A stretch of DNA of 64,000 nucleotides from an uncultured Flavobacteriales bacterium (GCA_946482515.1 CAMLRS010000014.1:1-64000), one strand, 5' to 3'. Counted from the stretch's first letter, positions 33,012 through 41,460 are shown. Numbers and translations: made by a program. The notes: a model not told the origin generated them from the sequence alone.

Positions 33012-33461
33012 TTAAACGCCGAATTGCTGCAAATGGTGATCGAGGTGCTTATACATGCCCATTCCCCATTGCTCTTTCGTCAGGTTACCAAAGAACGCAT
33101 GCGGCTTGGCGGTACATTTTTCCGGTCCGCCGGCCTGGAATGCGCGCAGGTGTTCGATCAGCTCTGCCCGTTCTTTCTCCAGCTCCGCATCGTTTGTGCG
33201 AATGAAGGTTTTGTGCGTCGGATTGTTTTTCTTGACAGGATTGTCGTTGTAGAACTCCTTTTTGATCAGTGATCCAAGAATATAGCTGAGAAACATCCGT
33301 TTGATCTCGCGTTGGTCTCGTGCCACAATCATGGTAGCTGAACAATGCGACATCATCTGCGCCGGGTTCATTTTCCCCCACAAAGGCTGCTGATCGGCAG
33401 TGATCTTTTCCAGTCGGCCGATAGCGCTTTCCAATGATTCTTTGTCAAATAAGGTATTCAT
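33012..33461 (-). CDS. DUF1569 protein (DinB-like four-helix fold)
   Basis: A 149-residue protein of DUF1569, a DinB/YfiT-like helical bundle usually binding a metal. Candidate ligands are the histidine in PAQMMSHCSATM and the cluster YKHLDHHLQQF at the C-terminus. Function unknown; related bundles act as thiol-dependent transferases. It is translated with the O-methyltransferase behind it. Confidence 0.8.
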   Translation of the reverse strand: MNTLFDKESLESAIGRLEKITADQQPLWGKMNPAQMMSHCSATMIVARDQREIKRMFLSYILGSLIKKEFYNDNPVKKNNPTHKTFIRTNDAELEKERAELIEHLRAFQAGGPEKCTAKPHAFFGNLTKEQWGMGMYKHLDHHLQQFGV

Positions 33462-33482
33462 ATGCTTGAGTTTAAAAGCTTG

Positions 33483-34340
33483 TTATCCTTCCAGGTAATC
33501 CCAGTCTTTGACGGGTTCGAATGTCTTGAACGAAGCGATCGTTTTCGGGTGCCAGAGCGTACTGGCCGGATCGATTGCCGGAATTTCATCTGCAGCGAGG
33601 TCGTTGCGCAGAAAAATCTGGTTGATGCCGTAATCGCTGGCTGCGACAAGCCGGTAGCCTTTGCGTTCGGCGAGCTTGTTCATCGCTGTTACCGAAGCGC
33701 CGTGATATACCGGATGTTTGCCTGGAAACATATAATCGGGATCGTAAGGAACCACGATGTTACGCGTTCCGAATTCGATGTGCGTTTCAATTACCACCAC
33801 TTTCGGTCGGGCCAGGGTAATGGCATCCCACACCCAGTAGTCGTTGCCGTCGATATCGATGGACAGAAGCTCGAAGTCACCGGTAATGCCGTTTTGCGAC
33901 AATAATTCGTTGATGTTTTCCCGCTTTACGATGGCCTGAACAAACTTCGGTTTGGGATGGTAAGGCGTTGGAATGCGCGAATAGAATTTCTGACCGCGTT
34001 TGATAAGCTTTGAGCTTCCTTCGAGGAATAAACCGCTCCAGCTGAAATGCAAAGCGAAGTTGCTGCAATTGCTGTTGATGCCGTCGTTGGCGCCGATTTC
34101 CACAAACGTTTTCGAGCCTTCACCAATCACCGAAAACAAATACAGCAAAATGCCGTCTTCTTCAAACTGCGAAAAAACTTTGTAACCTGTTGTGCGGATA
34201 TCCGGCAGCTGTTTGTTGGCCTTGCAAACGAGGTAATGCTGCATGAGCTGTCGTTGCTGGATTCCCACGGCCGGTGCCAGCTTGTGCCGGTGTATGAACG
34301 GATTGAAGTAATACTTGATGAGATCCTTGAGCCACGTCAT
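33483..34340 (-). CDS. FkbM-like methyltransferase domain protein
   Basis: A 285-residue protein. The segment KTFVEIGANDGINSN followed by FSWSGLFLEGS is a Rossmann SAM-binding start, and FELLSIDIDGNDYWVWDAI is the matching motif of FkbM-type methyltransferases. No signal peptide or membrane segment is clear. FkbM proteins often modify polysaccharide or glycan precursors. The gene stands 21 bases upstream of DUF1569 and may belong to its operon; no glycan cluster is nearby. Confidence 0.75.
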   Translation of the reverse strand: MTWLKDLIKYYFNPFIHRHKLAPAVGIQQRQLMQHYLVCKANKQLPDIRTTGYKVFSQFEEDGILLYLFSVIGEGSKTFVEIGANDGINSNCSNFALHFSWSGLFLEGSSKLIKRGQKFYSRIPTPYHPKPKFVQAIVKRENINELLSQNGITGDFELLSIDIDGNDYWVWDAITLARPKVVVIETHIEFGTRNIVVPYDPDYMFPGKHPVYHGASVTAMNKLAERKGYRLVAASDYGINQIFLRNDLAADEIPAIDPASTLWHPKTIASFKTFEPVKDWDYLEG

Positions 34341-34360
34341 GGGGCGAATATACGTAATTG

Positions 34361-34400
34361 AGTGAATAGTAAACAGGCAACAGTGAATAGTTGGCAGTGA
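34361..34400. repeat. GTGAATAGT-type arm, left of the four-helix-bundle gene
   Basis: Two units, agtgaatagtaaacag and cagtgaatagttggcagtga. It is inverted relative to the arm at 34805-34833 on the other side of the gene. Confidence 0.6.
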
Positions 34401-34409
34401 CTTGCGAGC

Positions 34410-34769
34410 TTAATTGTTTGAATTAACGTATCTGATAAGACCTGAAAGAGTTTTGGAAATTTCTTCCAATTGCTTGTTCAAATGGGTAAAGCATTCATGA
34501 TCGATGTAGTTCAATTCCTTGCTCAACAATATCAACGTATCTAACCCACTTGCTGATCCAAGAGAAATATGCAAGAACTGAGCAAATTCTTTCTTTGATT
34601 TTCTTGCAGCTCCTTCAGCTATATTCACAGGTACGGAGACAGCGACTCTTCTGATTTGAGATGTCAATCCAAATTTTTCGTCGGATGGAAAATCTTGCGT
34701 TACTGAATAGACTTTTGTGGCAAATTGAAAACTGATGTTCCAAGCATTTAATTTTTGATGCGGTTTTAT
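34410..34769 (-). pseudogene. Four-helix-bundle (S23/IVP-like) gene with ATA in place of the start codon
   Basis: The frame encodes a full 119-residue member of the four-helix-bundle family first known from 23S rRNA intervening sequences. It reads KPHQKLNAWNISFQFATK, then FPSDEKFGLTSQIRR and the signature VAVSVPVNIAEGAARKSKKE. Family members typically begin MKPH; here the codon before KPH is ATA, and an in-frame TAG lies five codons upstream with no ATG, GTG or TTG between. The next possible start (TTG at 34667) would lose the first helix. Either AUA is used, or the gene is recently disabled. Confidence 0.7.
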
Positions 34770-34804
34770 AAATAGTTGTTTCTATTGAATAACCTAAAAC
34801 AATC

Positions 34805-34833
34805 GGACAACTGTTTACTGAAAACTATTCACC
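34805..34833. repeat. GTGAATAGT-type arm, right of the four-helix-bundle gene
   Basis: Reads acaactgtttactg then aaaactattcacc. It contains GTTTACTGAAAACTATTCAC (34813-34832), repeated with one change at 35621-35640. Confidence 0.6.
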
Positions 34834-34839
34834 AATAAA

Positions 34840-35583
34840 TTACATATCTAACTGATAAACGCCCTTCCACGACTTACATCCTTTCGGATACGATTTGGAG
34901 CAGTTTTCTTCTTTAATGGTCACTTGTTTGTCTTCAATCACGAAGTGAAGAACGCAGTTGCCGGTTTTATAGTTGTAATTTTCTTCATCGATTTGTTGCA
35001 GAACGCCGTCGAGGGAATGATCTTGTGTACACGATTCCTGCGCCGCGCCGATCAGCGAGAATTTGATACCATTTGCACCCGAGAAATCGAGGATGAGTAT
35101 CGTACCGTCTTCGCGCTGGTAGCCGGCAATAGTGAGCTCTCCGGTTTCTTCGGCCGGTTCTTCTTCTTCGGAAGCGCCATTCATGTAATCGATGTATTCT
35201 TCATACCGACTTTGATCGTCGCTGAACCAGATCGTATCGATCACGTCCGTTTTTGTGCTGATAACAGCGCTTTTTCTGCCGTTGGTGGTTTTGAAATCGA
35301 TCCAGTAGAAAATCCGTTCGCCTGTCGAAGGATCGTTCATCATCATTGGATAACGGCCTTTACTCGGCACGCCAACGCGACCATTCTCCCAGTTGCCGGA
35401 ATTTTTGTCGGCTGTCCACTCAAATTCCATGGAAACGCTTTCGTTCCATGGATCCGTAAACATGTAGGTCATGCTTTGATCGGCATTCGTGTAAACACCA
35501 TAATAAAAGGAAGTTGAATCCGATTGGGCGATCGCTGCCTGTGAACACAGGACGACTAAAAGGAGGTGGCATAAAGATTTCAT
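34840..35583 (-). CDS. Exported protein of unknown function
   Basis: A 247-residue protein with signal peptide MKSLCHLLLVVLCSQAAIAQ. I do not recognise the family. The middle has an acidic linker (ASEEEEPAEETGE, about residues 135-147) that separates two beta-rich halves. The C-terminal half contains four cysteines (ESCTQDHSLDG, NCVLHFVI, NCSKSYPKGCKSW), suitable for disulfides in the periplasm. The gene is bracketed by direct copies of ACTGAAAACTATTCAC. Confidence 0.65.
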   Translation of the reverse strand: MKSLCHLLLVVLCSQAAIAQSDSTSFYYGVYTNADQSMTYMFTDPWNESVSMEFEWTADKNSGNWENGRVGVPSKGRYPMMMNDPSTGERIFYWIDFKTTNGRKSAVISTKTDVIDTIWFSDDQSRYEEYIDYMNGASEEEEPAEETGELTIAGYQREDGTILILDFSGANGIKFSLIGAAQESCTQDHSLDGVLQQIDEENYNYKTGNCVLHFVIEDKQVTIKEENCSKSYPKGCKSWKGVYQLDM

Positions 35584-36015
35584 GACTCTAAAATTAGGAA
35601 AACAAACATAGCTGTTCTCGGTTCACTGAAAACTATTCACTCGTGAATGTTTACCTGAAGCAGTCTATCCGATTGATTCGACTGCCCTGCAATAGTTGAT
35701 CGGGCTGAATCCTGCTAGTTCCGGGAACCTAAACGTTTCTAACGGTTAGCAACGGATAGTTTTAAAAGCGCTTTCAGCAGACAGCACCAGGACAAATCGA
35801 AAACAGCAATTGATTATCAATGCATTCTACGGTACAGAGGAGAGACAAATGGATATCAGGGCTTCAGGATATCAAAATTTCAAGACATTTATGAGTTGAA
35901 CCGACAACTCTGCAACTCATAACTCGCAACTCTCCAACTCATAACTCTCCAACTCATAACTCAACAACTATCTCTATGTAACTCGCAACTACCAACTAAT
36001 AACTAACTTTGCATC
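35584..36015. repeat. Spacer of repeats: GTTCACTGAAAACTATTCAC, CCTGAAGTC-like and CAACTCATAACT arrays
   Basis: A 432-base divergent spacer. It holds a direct copy of the GTGAATAGT family at 35621-35640, a short GGATATCAGGGCTTCAGGATATC block at 35853-35884 and a dense CAACTCATAACT array from about 35890 to 36003. That array has one inverted unit (atgagttg) at its start and about ten direct units. The middle (35650-35850) shows no gene. Confidence 0.65.
36004..36011 (+). promoter_or_regulatory. Probable -7 element of the DEAD-box helicase gene
   Basis: TAACTTTG fits TAnnTTTG and ends four bases before the ATG. It is formed by the last unit of the CAACTCATAACT array, so the array may supply the promoter. 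Confidence 0.4.
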
Positions 36016-37119
36016 ATGAAAACGTCTTTCCCCATTCTTCCGGCTATTACCCAACGATTGGACGAACTGGGCTTTACCAAGCCAACACCCATCCAGGACC
36101 ATGCTTGGAAACACCTGATCGAAAAACACCAGGATTATGTGGGACAAGCGCACACCGGTTCGGGAAAAACCATTGCGTACGGTGTTCCGCTATTGCAGCG
36201 ATTGATTGGCAAGGAAGCTAAAATCCAGGCGCTGGTGCTCGTTCCGACGCGCGAATTGGTGTTGCAGACATCCAGAACGCTCTTCAAGCTAGGGAAACAT
36301 TTGCCCAAGTATTACATCGAAGAAATCATGGGAGGCGAGGACATCGGTTTGCAGAAAGAACGCCTGAAGCGTCCTACACAGATCGTGGTGTCAACGCCCG
36401 GTCGACTGGTAGAGCTGATCAACGAAAAAGCACTGAACCTCGAGCATGTGCGTACGGTCGTCCTCGATGAAGCCGACGAGCTGTTTGCGAAAGGATTCAA
36501 GAAAGAGATCAATAAAATACTGGCCAAGACCAACGATTTTCGTCGCTTGTGGCTGTTTTCCGCAACCGTTCACGGCGAATTGAGTACGTGGATACGCGAA
36601 GTGATTGCGAAAGATGCGCCGCGTGCCGTGATCAAAACGGCCGATGTCATGAATCCGCGCATCGAACACCAATACGTGGAATGCATGAAGGAAGACAAAT
36701 TGCCGCTATTGCTGGAATTTCTTTCTTCGCAGGGAAATGCCCGTGGCATTATTTTCTGCCGAACACAGGGCGATGTGCAGTCGCTGGCGAAAAAGCTCCG
36801 CGAGCAGGATATGAAAGTCGGCGAAATCTACAAAGACCTCACGACTTCCGATCGCGAGAAAGTGCTGCGGATGTTTCACAATAAATCCATGCAATACCTC
36901 GTGGCGACCGACCTGGCTGCCCGCGGAATCGATTTCGAAGACCTGGCATTTGTGGTGCATTACCAGCTACCTGACGATCCGGATTATTACACGCATCGCA
37001 GCGGACGTACGGCCCGTGCGGGAAAACGCGGGTTGTCGATCAGTTTCGTGGAAGCCGTTGAGCGGAAAAAGCTGCGTTATATCCAGGATCTGCTGCACGT
37101 TGATTTCATTCAATTGTAA
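36016..37119 (+). CDS. DEAD-box ATP-dependent RNA helicase
   Basis: A 367-residue minimal RNA helicase with both RecA-like domains and almost no extensions. Motifs in order: Q-motif region (GFTKPTPIQDHAW), I AHTGSGKT, Ia PTRELVLQ, Ib TPGRLVEL, II VLDEADELF, III SATVH, IV IIFCRT, V ATDLAARGIDF, VI HRSGRTARAGKRG. Motif II is DEAD. It probably remodels rRNA or mRNA. Three bases separate it from the Crp/Fnr regulator, so the two are co-expressed. Confidence 0.95.
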   Translation: MKTSFPILPAITQRLDELGFTKPTPIQDHAWKHLIEKHQDYVGQAHTGSGKTIAYGVPLLQRLIGKEAKIQALVLVPTRELVLQTSRTLFKLGKHLPKYYIEEIMGGEDIGLQKERLKRPTQIVVSTPGRLVELINEKALNLEHVRTVVLDEADELFAKGFKKEINKILAKTNDFRRLWLFSATVHGELSTWIREVIAKDAPRAVIKTADVMNPRIEHQYVECMKEDKLPLLLEFLSSQGNARGIIFCRTQGDVQSLAKKLREQDMKVGEIYKDLTTSDREKVLRMFHNKSMQYLVATDLAARGIDFEDLAFVVHYQLPDDPDYYTHRSGRTARAGKRGLSISFVEAVERKKLRYIQDLLHVDFIQL

Positions 37120-37122
37120 CCA

Positions 37123-37812
37123 ATGGCGTCGGGCGATCTGAGAACAACCGTACATTCACACGTTCACGCCTGGCGAACGGGGATTTTCTCTGATCTCGAT
37201 GCGGCGCAGATTGAACAGATCGGCAAGCATGAAGTCGTCACCGATTCCCCGAAAAATCAGGTCGTTTTCTCCGAAGGCCAGCACCCGAAAGGCGTGTTTT
37301 ACATTCACAGCGGCAAGGTGAAGATCTATGCCGTAGGAAATGAAGGAAAAGAGCAGATCATTCACATAGCGCGCGAAGGTGAAGTAATTGGTTTCCGGGC
37401 CATGTTCAGCGGCGAAATCTACAAAGTCTCCGCCGCGACGCTCGAAGCCTCGACCATTGGTTTTATCGAGCGAAATGCCTTTACTCAGCTCATCGACGAC
37501 CACAAGCCATTACGTGATGCCGTGATCCGCGAGCTGGCGAAAGAATTGGGCGACAAAGCGTTGTTCATCACTACGCTGGCACAGAAATCCGTTCGTGAGC
37601 GACTGGCATATTCGTTATTGCTGCTCGAAGACATTTACCGCGACGGACCGATTAACCTCTCGCGCGAAGACCTCGCCAATTTTGTAGGAACGGCCACCGA
37701 AACGCTTATCCGGCTGTTGCGCGAGCTGAAAGAAGAAGGACTGATACACATCCAGACGCGCAAGCTCACCATCCTCGATCGCGAAAAGCTCAAACGCCTC
37801 GCCGGAACGTAA
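37123..37812 (+). CDS. Crp/Fnr family transcriptional regulator
   Basis: A 229-residue regulator. The N-terminal cyclic-nucleotide-binding beta-roll spans residues 20-140 (FSEGQHPKGVFYIHSGKVKI, GEVIGFRAMFSGE). The C-terminal winged helix contains NLSREDLANFVGTATETLIR and LLRELKEEGLIHIQTRKLTI. No FNR-type cysteine cluster is seen, so it is not an iron-sulfur oxygen sensor. It follows the helicase directly. Confidence 0.93.
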   Translation: MASGDLRTTVHSHVHAWRTGIFSDLDAAQIEQIGKHEVVTDSPKNQVVFSEGQHPKGVFYIHSGKVKIYAVGNEGKEQIIHIAREGEVIGFRAMFSGEIYKVSAATLEASTIGFIERNAFTQLIDDHKPLRDAVIRELAKELGDKALFITTLAQKSVRERLAYSLLLLEDIYRDGPINLSREDLANFVGTATETLIRLLRELKEEGLIHIQTRKLTILDREKLKRLAGT

Positions 37813-37820
37813 GTTTACAG

Positions 37821-37889
37821 TTACCAACTTCAAACCAGCAACTTCTAACTTCCAACTAGCAACTTCTAACTTCCAACTTCCAACTACCC
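37821..37889. repeat. AACTTCCAACT array with an exact 21-bp tandem duplication
   Basis: Positions 37837-37857 and 37858-37878 are identical 21-base units built of agcaacttc, taacttcc and aact. Flanking units are degenerate. It follows the regulator's stop by nine bases. Confidence 0.7.
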
Positions 37890-37984
37890 ACCATACCTCA
37901 TTTGCAGTATTTTAATCATAATCTCACCTAATTGACTGTTTAATAACAGGATTTCCGCTAGCTTTAGCTCAAACAACGAAACCA

Positions 37985-38758
37985 ATGAAAACGATCTTAT
38001 TGACCTGCCTGCTGCTGTTGATCGGTGGCCAGGTATTTGCCCAGGATGGGAAACTCACGATTAAATGGACCTATCTTAATGTAGTCGAAGGCTTCGATCA
38101 CGAGAACAAAATTGCCGTCTGGATCGATGGAAACAGAGTAGGAGAATCGGGTTCTTACAAGGAAACGGAAACCGGTACCTACAACTTGACAGTTCCTACA
38201 GGTATGCACCGCATTAAAGTGATCGGATATGCCTATTACGAAGGACAATGGGAAGAACATACGATCGAAAACGATTACTCGGTCGACGCGATCGTGGAGG
38301 AAGACTACAGTTTTGCCAAGAAAAACACGCTCACGATCGCCTGGGATATCGACATGGAGAAGACCAAGATTACGTTCAAAGGCGGAAAAGCTCCTAAAGC
38401 AAATTCGAAGGAAGAAGGTACCCTGGTTGTCAACTGGGTGTACACGGGTGTTAATGAAGGATACGACCACACCTGCCGTACAAAAGTCTATGTGGATAAC
38501 AAGCTCGTGGCTACGTCAGGCGAGCAGCTCCAGTCTAAGAAAGGAAAGCTGCAGGTGGCTGTGCCGACCGGGCGTCACAAGGTGCGTATTGTGAATGAAT
38601 CGTATTACGAGGGGAAATGGGAGGAACACAAGAAGGAAAACGACTATTCGGTAGACGCTATAACCGAAGAGACGATCGAGCTTAAATCGAAAAACACCGT
38701 GACAATGATATTCGATATTACATCGGAAGAAACCACTGTCACCTGGGATAAGAAATAG
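37985..38758 (+). CDS. Exported protein with two tandem beta-domain repeats
   Basis: A 257-residue exported protein, signal peptide MKTILLTCLLLLIGGQVFAQ. The mature part is two copies of a ~105-residue module (about residues 22-125 and 140-245). Shared landmarks are KWTYLNVVEGFDHENK versus NWVYTGVNEGYDHTCR, VPTGMHRIKV versus VPTGRHKVRI, and YYEGQWEEHTIENDYSVDAI versus YYEGKWEEHKKENDYSVDAI. Conservation of the last stretch is striking and may mark a ligand site. Family and function are unknown to me; no sorting domain, so probably periplasmic. Confidence 0.75.
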   Translation: MKTILLTCLLLLIGGQVFAQDGKLTIKWTYLNVVEGFDHENKIAVWIDGNRVGESGSYKETETGTYNLTVPTGMHRIKVIGYAYYEGQWEEHTIENDYSVDAIVEEDYSFAKKNTLTIAWDIDMEKTKITFKGGKAPKANSKEEGTLVVNWVYTGVNEGYDHTCRTKVYVDNKLVATSGEQLQSKKGKLQVAVPTGRHKVRIVNESYYEGKWEEHKKENDYSVDAITEETIELKSKNTVTMIFDITSEETTVTWDKK

Positions 38759-38762
38759 ATTT

Positions 38763-38843
38763 TAGGACTTTAGGATATCAGGACAGAATGACTGGAGACC
38801 CCAAAAAGTCCTGAAGTCTTCATATCCTGAAGTCCTGACGTCC
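38763..38843. repeat. Inverted CCTGAAGTC array between convergent genes
   Basis: AGGACTTTAGGATAT at 38764-38778 pairs with ATATCCTGAAGTCCT at 38822-38836 (14 of 15). Additional units (gtcctgaagtcttc, cctgacgtcc) extend the right side. It would form a large hairpin in transcripts from either strand. Confidence 0.7.
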
Positions 38844-38845
38844 AA

Positions 38846-39424
38846 TCAACATTTGGTCTTTCTCGCTATCACAAACAATTCCGTGCCCATACGAGGAGCA
38901 ATGGAATTGAAGCACGGTTCCAGTTTCCAGGTGCAGAAATGCGTTTTGAGGTATTGTTCGTATTCCTGCGTGGAACCGCCGAATGGTGGTCCGCCGGGGA
39001 AATCGCGGTTAAAAAGTACGCCGACATATTTCCCGTTTTCGGCCAGTAATTCGTACACTTTCGTCACATACTCGATGCGGCGTGACGGATGAATGGCACA
39101 GAACAGCGTTTGTTCAAGGATGAGGTCGTAGCTGCCGTGGTATTCGAAAAAATCGCCGATAACGATCTTCACCGAAGGTGCGGCATTGCGTAATCCGGTA
39201 ACGGCGTCTTCTACCAGATCAATGACCGTTACATCCGTGAATCCGTGCTCGGCAAGGTAATGTGCTTCGTGCCCGAATCCGCAGCCGGGAATCAGAATGC
39301 GAATCGTTTTGTCTTTGAGCTGATCAATGTATTCCTTCAACGGGCGGGAAACCGTTCCGACATCCCATCCTGTTGCCTGTTCATCGTAGCGTGCCTGCCA
39401 GAAATCCTGGTCGAGTTCGTTCAT
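38846..39424 (-). CDS. Thiopurine S-methyltransferase-like SAM methyltransferase
   Basis: A 192-residue class I methyltransferase of the TPMT/halide-thiol group. Landmarks are FWQARYDEQATGWDVGTVSRPL at the start, RILIPGCGFGHEAHYLAEHG (SAM site) and LILEQTLFCAIHPSRR. The natural substrate may be a thiol, halide or toxic metalloid. Its ATG overlaps the stop of the HD hydrolase upstream (ATGA). Confidence 0.88.
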   Translation of the reverse strand: MNELDQDFWQARYDEQATGWDVGTVSRPLKEYIDQLKDKTIRILIPGCGFGHEAHYLAEHGFTDVTVIDLVEDAVTGLRNAAPSVKIVIGDFFEYHGSYDLILEQTLFCAIHPSRRIEYVTKVYELLAENGKYVGVLFNRDFPGGPPFGGSTQEYEQYLKTHFCTWKLEPCFNSIAPRMGTELFVIARKTKC

Positions 39425-40032
39425 GGCGTCAATGTATTAAGTTCCCATTCCAGGTTGATATGCGCTTGCTGTTCACACCTGTCGCGGAACAAATCCGTTT
39501 TATAAATAATTCCGTTTCCTAACAGATGTTTCAGCACAGCAGCTCTGCCGGGATTGTACAATTCATCCGGATACATCGCGTATTCCTTCCGAATGTCAGC
39601 TGCGTACTGGCGGTATGTTTCCGGATCGCTTCCGAGTGTAGCGAGATCGGCATCGATGAATAGGTTCGTATCAGCCGAATCACTGGCTTCGTGGCGTTTG
39701 GTTGCCAAAATGTGTTGCACGCAGCGGGCTATCGTGTTTTCATGAAAACCAGCTTCTGTTAACCGAATCCGGGCCAGCTCGGCGCTCTGTTCTTCGTTGT
39801 CTTTAGCGGTCGGATCGTAGATCGCATCGTGGTAAAAAGCCGCCAGCCAGATGGCATTCGCATCATCGAACGCAGGCACCATTTCCAGGTTTTGGATCAC
39901 GGCAGCAATGTGCTCCAGCGTGTGGTAAAATCGCCCCGGCTCGTTATAATGCGTTTCCAGTTCCAGCCAGTAGTTTTCGATAGCAATAGCCGAATTGGTT
40001 TGCTGAAAAAGGGAAGTGAACAACTGTTTCAT
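39421..40032 (-). CDS. HD-domain metal-dependent phosphohydrolase
   Basis: A 203-residue predicted phosphohydrolase. Metal ligands are in FYHTLEHI and AAFYHDAIYDP, with DADLATLG later. This matches the small stand-alone HD family (often annotated as 'predicted metal-dependent HD phosphohydrolase') with unknown nucleotide substrate. I start at MKQLFTSLF; the longer frame would overlap the lipoprotein gene upstream and adds no recognisable sequence. Confidence 0.88.
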   Translation of the reverse strand: MKQLFTSLFQQTNSAIAIENYWLELETHYNEPGRFYHTLEHIAAVIQNLEMVPAFDDANAIWLAAFYHDAIYDPTAKDNEEQSAELARIRLTEAGFHENTIARCVQHILATKRHEASDSADTNLFIDADLATLGSDPETYRQYAADIRKEYAMYPDELYNPGRAAVLKHLLGNGIIYKTDLFRDRCEQQAHINLEWELNTLTP

Positions 40033-40043
40033 GCTGAAGCTGT

Positions 40044-40487
40044 TCACGGGCAAACCGTTTTGATGAGCACAGGCCCGGCATTGAATTTCAGCTTGTCGGG
40101 ATTGCTGAACCACATTTTGCCGTTTTTCTCGGTCATTTCGCCCGTTCCGTCGCGGAAAGTCGTTCCTTTTTTCTTGAAAGCCACTTGCCGGCGGGAAATC
40201 ACGCCTTCCGACCGGAATGTGTAATCGGCCAGGAGCACGTCTTCGCGCATGCTGCCTACAATTGTTCCTGAATTGCGGTCTTTGCCGTCGAGCTGGTAAA
40301 TGAGCTTGCCGGAAACCGAGCCGTTTTTCTCACGCAGGTTGAGCAAAATGGTGTCGCCATTGCCGGTGTAAACATAGCAACCAGTCACGCTGCTTTTGAT
40401 GGTGGAAATGCCTTTGTCGCGCTGCACGGGATTTCCCGAACAGGCCACACAACCAAGCACAAAGCTGAATACCAGGAGCCGTTTCAT
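40044..40487 (-). CDS. Lipoprotein of unknown function
   Basis: A 147-residue lipoprotein with signal peptide MKRLLVFSFVLGCVAC (lipobox CVAC; the cysteine is followed by SGN). The mature domain has alternating short strands (CYVYTGNGDTILLNLREKNG, GKLIYQLDGKD, DVLLADYTFRSEG), reminiscent of small lipocalin-like or META-type barrels. I cannot name the family. It lies eleven bases ahead of the HD hydrolase on the same strand. Confidence 0.75.
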   Translation of the reverse strand: MKRLLVFSFVLGCVACSGNPVQRDKGISTIKSSVTGCYVYTGNGDTILLNLREKNGSVSGKLIYQLDGKDRNSGTIVGSMREDVLLADYTFRSEGVISRRQVAFKKKGTTFRDGTGEMTEKNGKMWFSNPDKLKFNAGPVLIKTVCP

Positions 40488-40545
40488 CGCGTTCTTTTGT
40501 TAAATGTAAGTGGATTCCTGTTCAATTCCAATCCGCTTGAGCGGA

Positions 40546-41460
40546 TTATTGCTTTACGAGATTTTCAAGGCATTTTTCGATGGTCGGAAACGCAAAGTTA
40601 AAACCGGCTTGTTGCAAACGGGCCGGCAGCACGAAGCGGCTTTTGAGGATCAATTCGGTTTCTGTTCCGATGAGCTTTGCCCCGAATTCCAGCAGCCATT
40701 TCGGTTGCGGAATGCCGAAAGGAACGCGTAGACGATTACGCAGAACGCGTAGAAAATGGTCGTTCGTCACCGGATTTGGCGCGCTCAGGTTGTAAACACC
40801 GGAAGTTGCTTCGTTTTCGATGAGAAAAGCGATCGCCCGGCACACATCGCGTTCGTGGATCCAGCTGAATTGCTGATCGCCGTTGCCCATTTTGCCGCCC
40901 AATCCGAATCGGACAAGACGTTTGAACGGCGTCATAACACCGCCGGTTTGTCCCAGGACGATAGCTGTTCGCAGAACGATCTGTCGCGTTTCCGGTTGTT
41001 TGTAGGTGGCAAAACAGGCTTCCCATCGCTGACAAACATCGACGGAAAAACCCGTGCCGATGATGCCGTTTTCTTCCGTATTCGGACGATCGGTTGAATG
41101 AGCGTAAATCGTTGCGCTGGCAGCGTTGATCCAGACTTTTGGCTTGTTGGCACACAAACGGATTGCTTCACCGATTGCTGCCGTGCTTTCCAGTCGGGAA
41201 GCGTAAATGGCCGCTTTGTTTTCTTCGTTATAGCGGCAATTAACGGATTTCCCGGCGAGGTTGATCACGGCCAGCGCACCGTCTAAATCGACCGACCAGC
41301 TGCCCACGGTATGTCCGTCCCAGACCCGGTATTTGACATCAGCAGTAGAAGCTTGCGGTTTGCGCACCAGGGCGACGATACGGTAATGTTCTTTGAAAAA
41401 ATCGACTAAGCTGCGACCGATAAAGCCGTTGGCGGCAGCGATAACAATGGTGGGTTTCAT
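40546..41460 (-). CDS. TIGR01777 family (SDR39U1-like) epimerase/dehydratase
   Basis: A 304-residue extended short-chain dehydrogenase-like protein. The nucleotide-binding start is IVIAAANGFIGRSLVDFF (a variant of GxxGxxG), followed by LDGALAVINLAGKSVNCRY, WINAASATIYAH and the C-terminal DUF1731-like segment VPFGIPQPKWLLEFGAKLIG. The family's reaction is not established. Its start overlaps the stop of the DCC gene by four bases, so they are co-translated. Confidence 0.9.
   Translation of the reverse strand: MKPTIVIAAANGFIGRSLVDFFKEHYRIVALVRKPQASTADVKYRVWDGHTVGSWSVDLDGALAVINLAGKSVNCRYNEENKAAIYASRLESTAAIGEAIRLCANKPKVWINAASATIYAHSTDRPNTEENGIIGTGFSVDVCQRWEACFATYKQPETRQIVLRTAIVLGQTGGVMTPFKRLVRFGLGGKMGNGDQQFSWIHERDVCRAIAFLIENEATSGVYNLSAPNPVTNDHFLRVLRNRLRVPFGIPQPKWLLEFGAKLIGTETELILKSRFVLPARLQQAGFNFAFPTIEKCLENLVKQ

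Noticed and set aside
35890..36003. Possible CRISPR array
   Set aside because: The units are 10-13 bases, degenerate and without unique spacers of constant length; no cas genes nearby.
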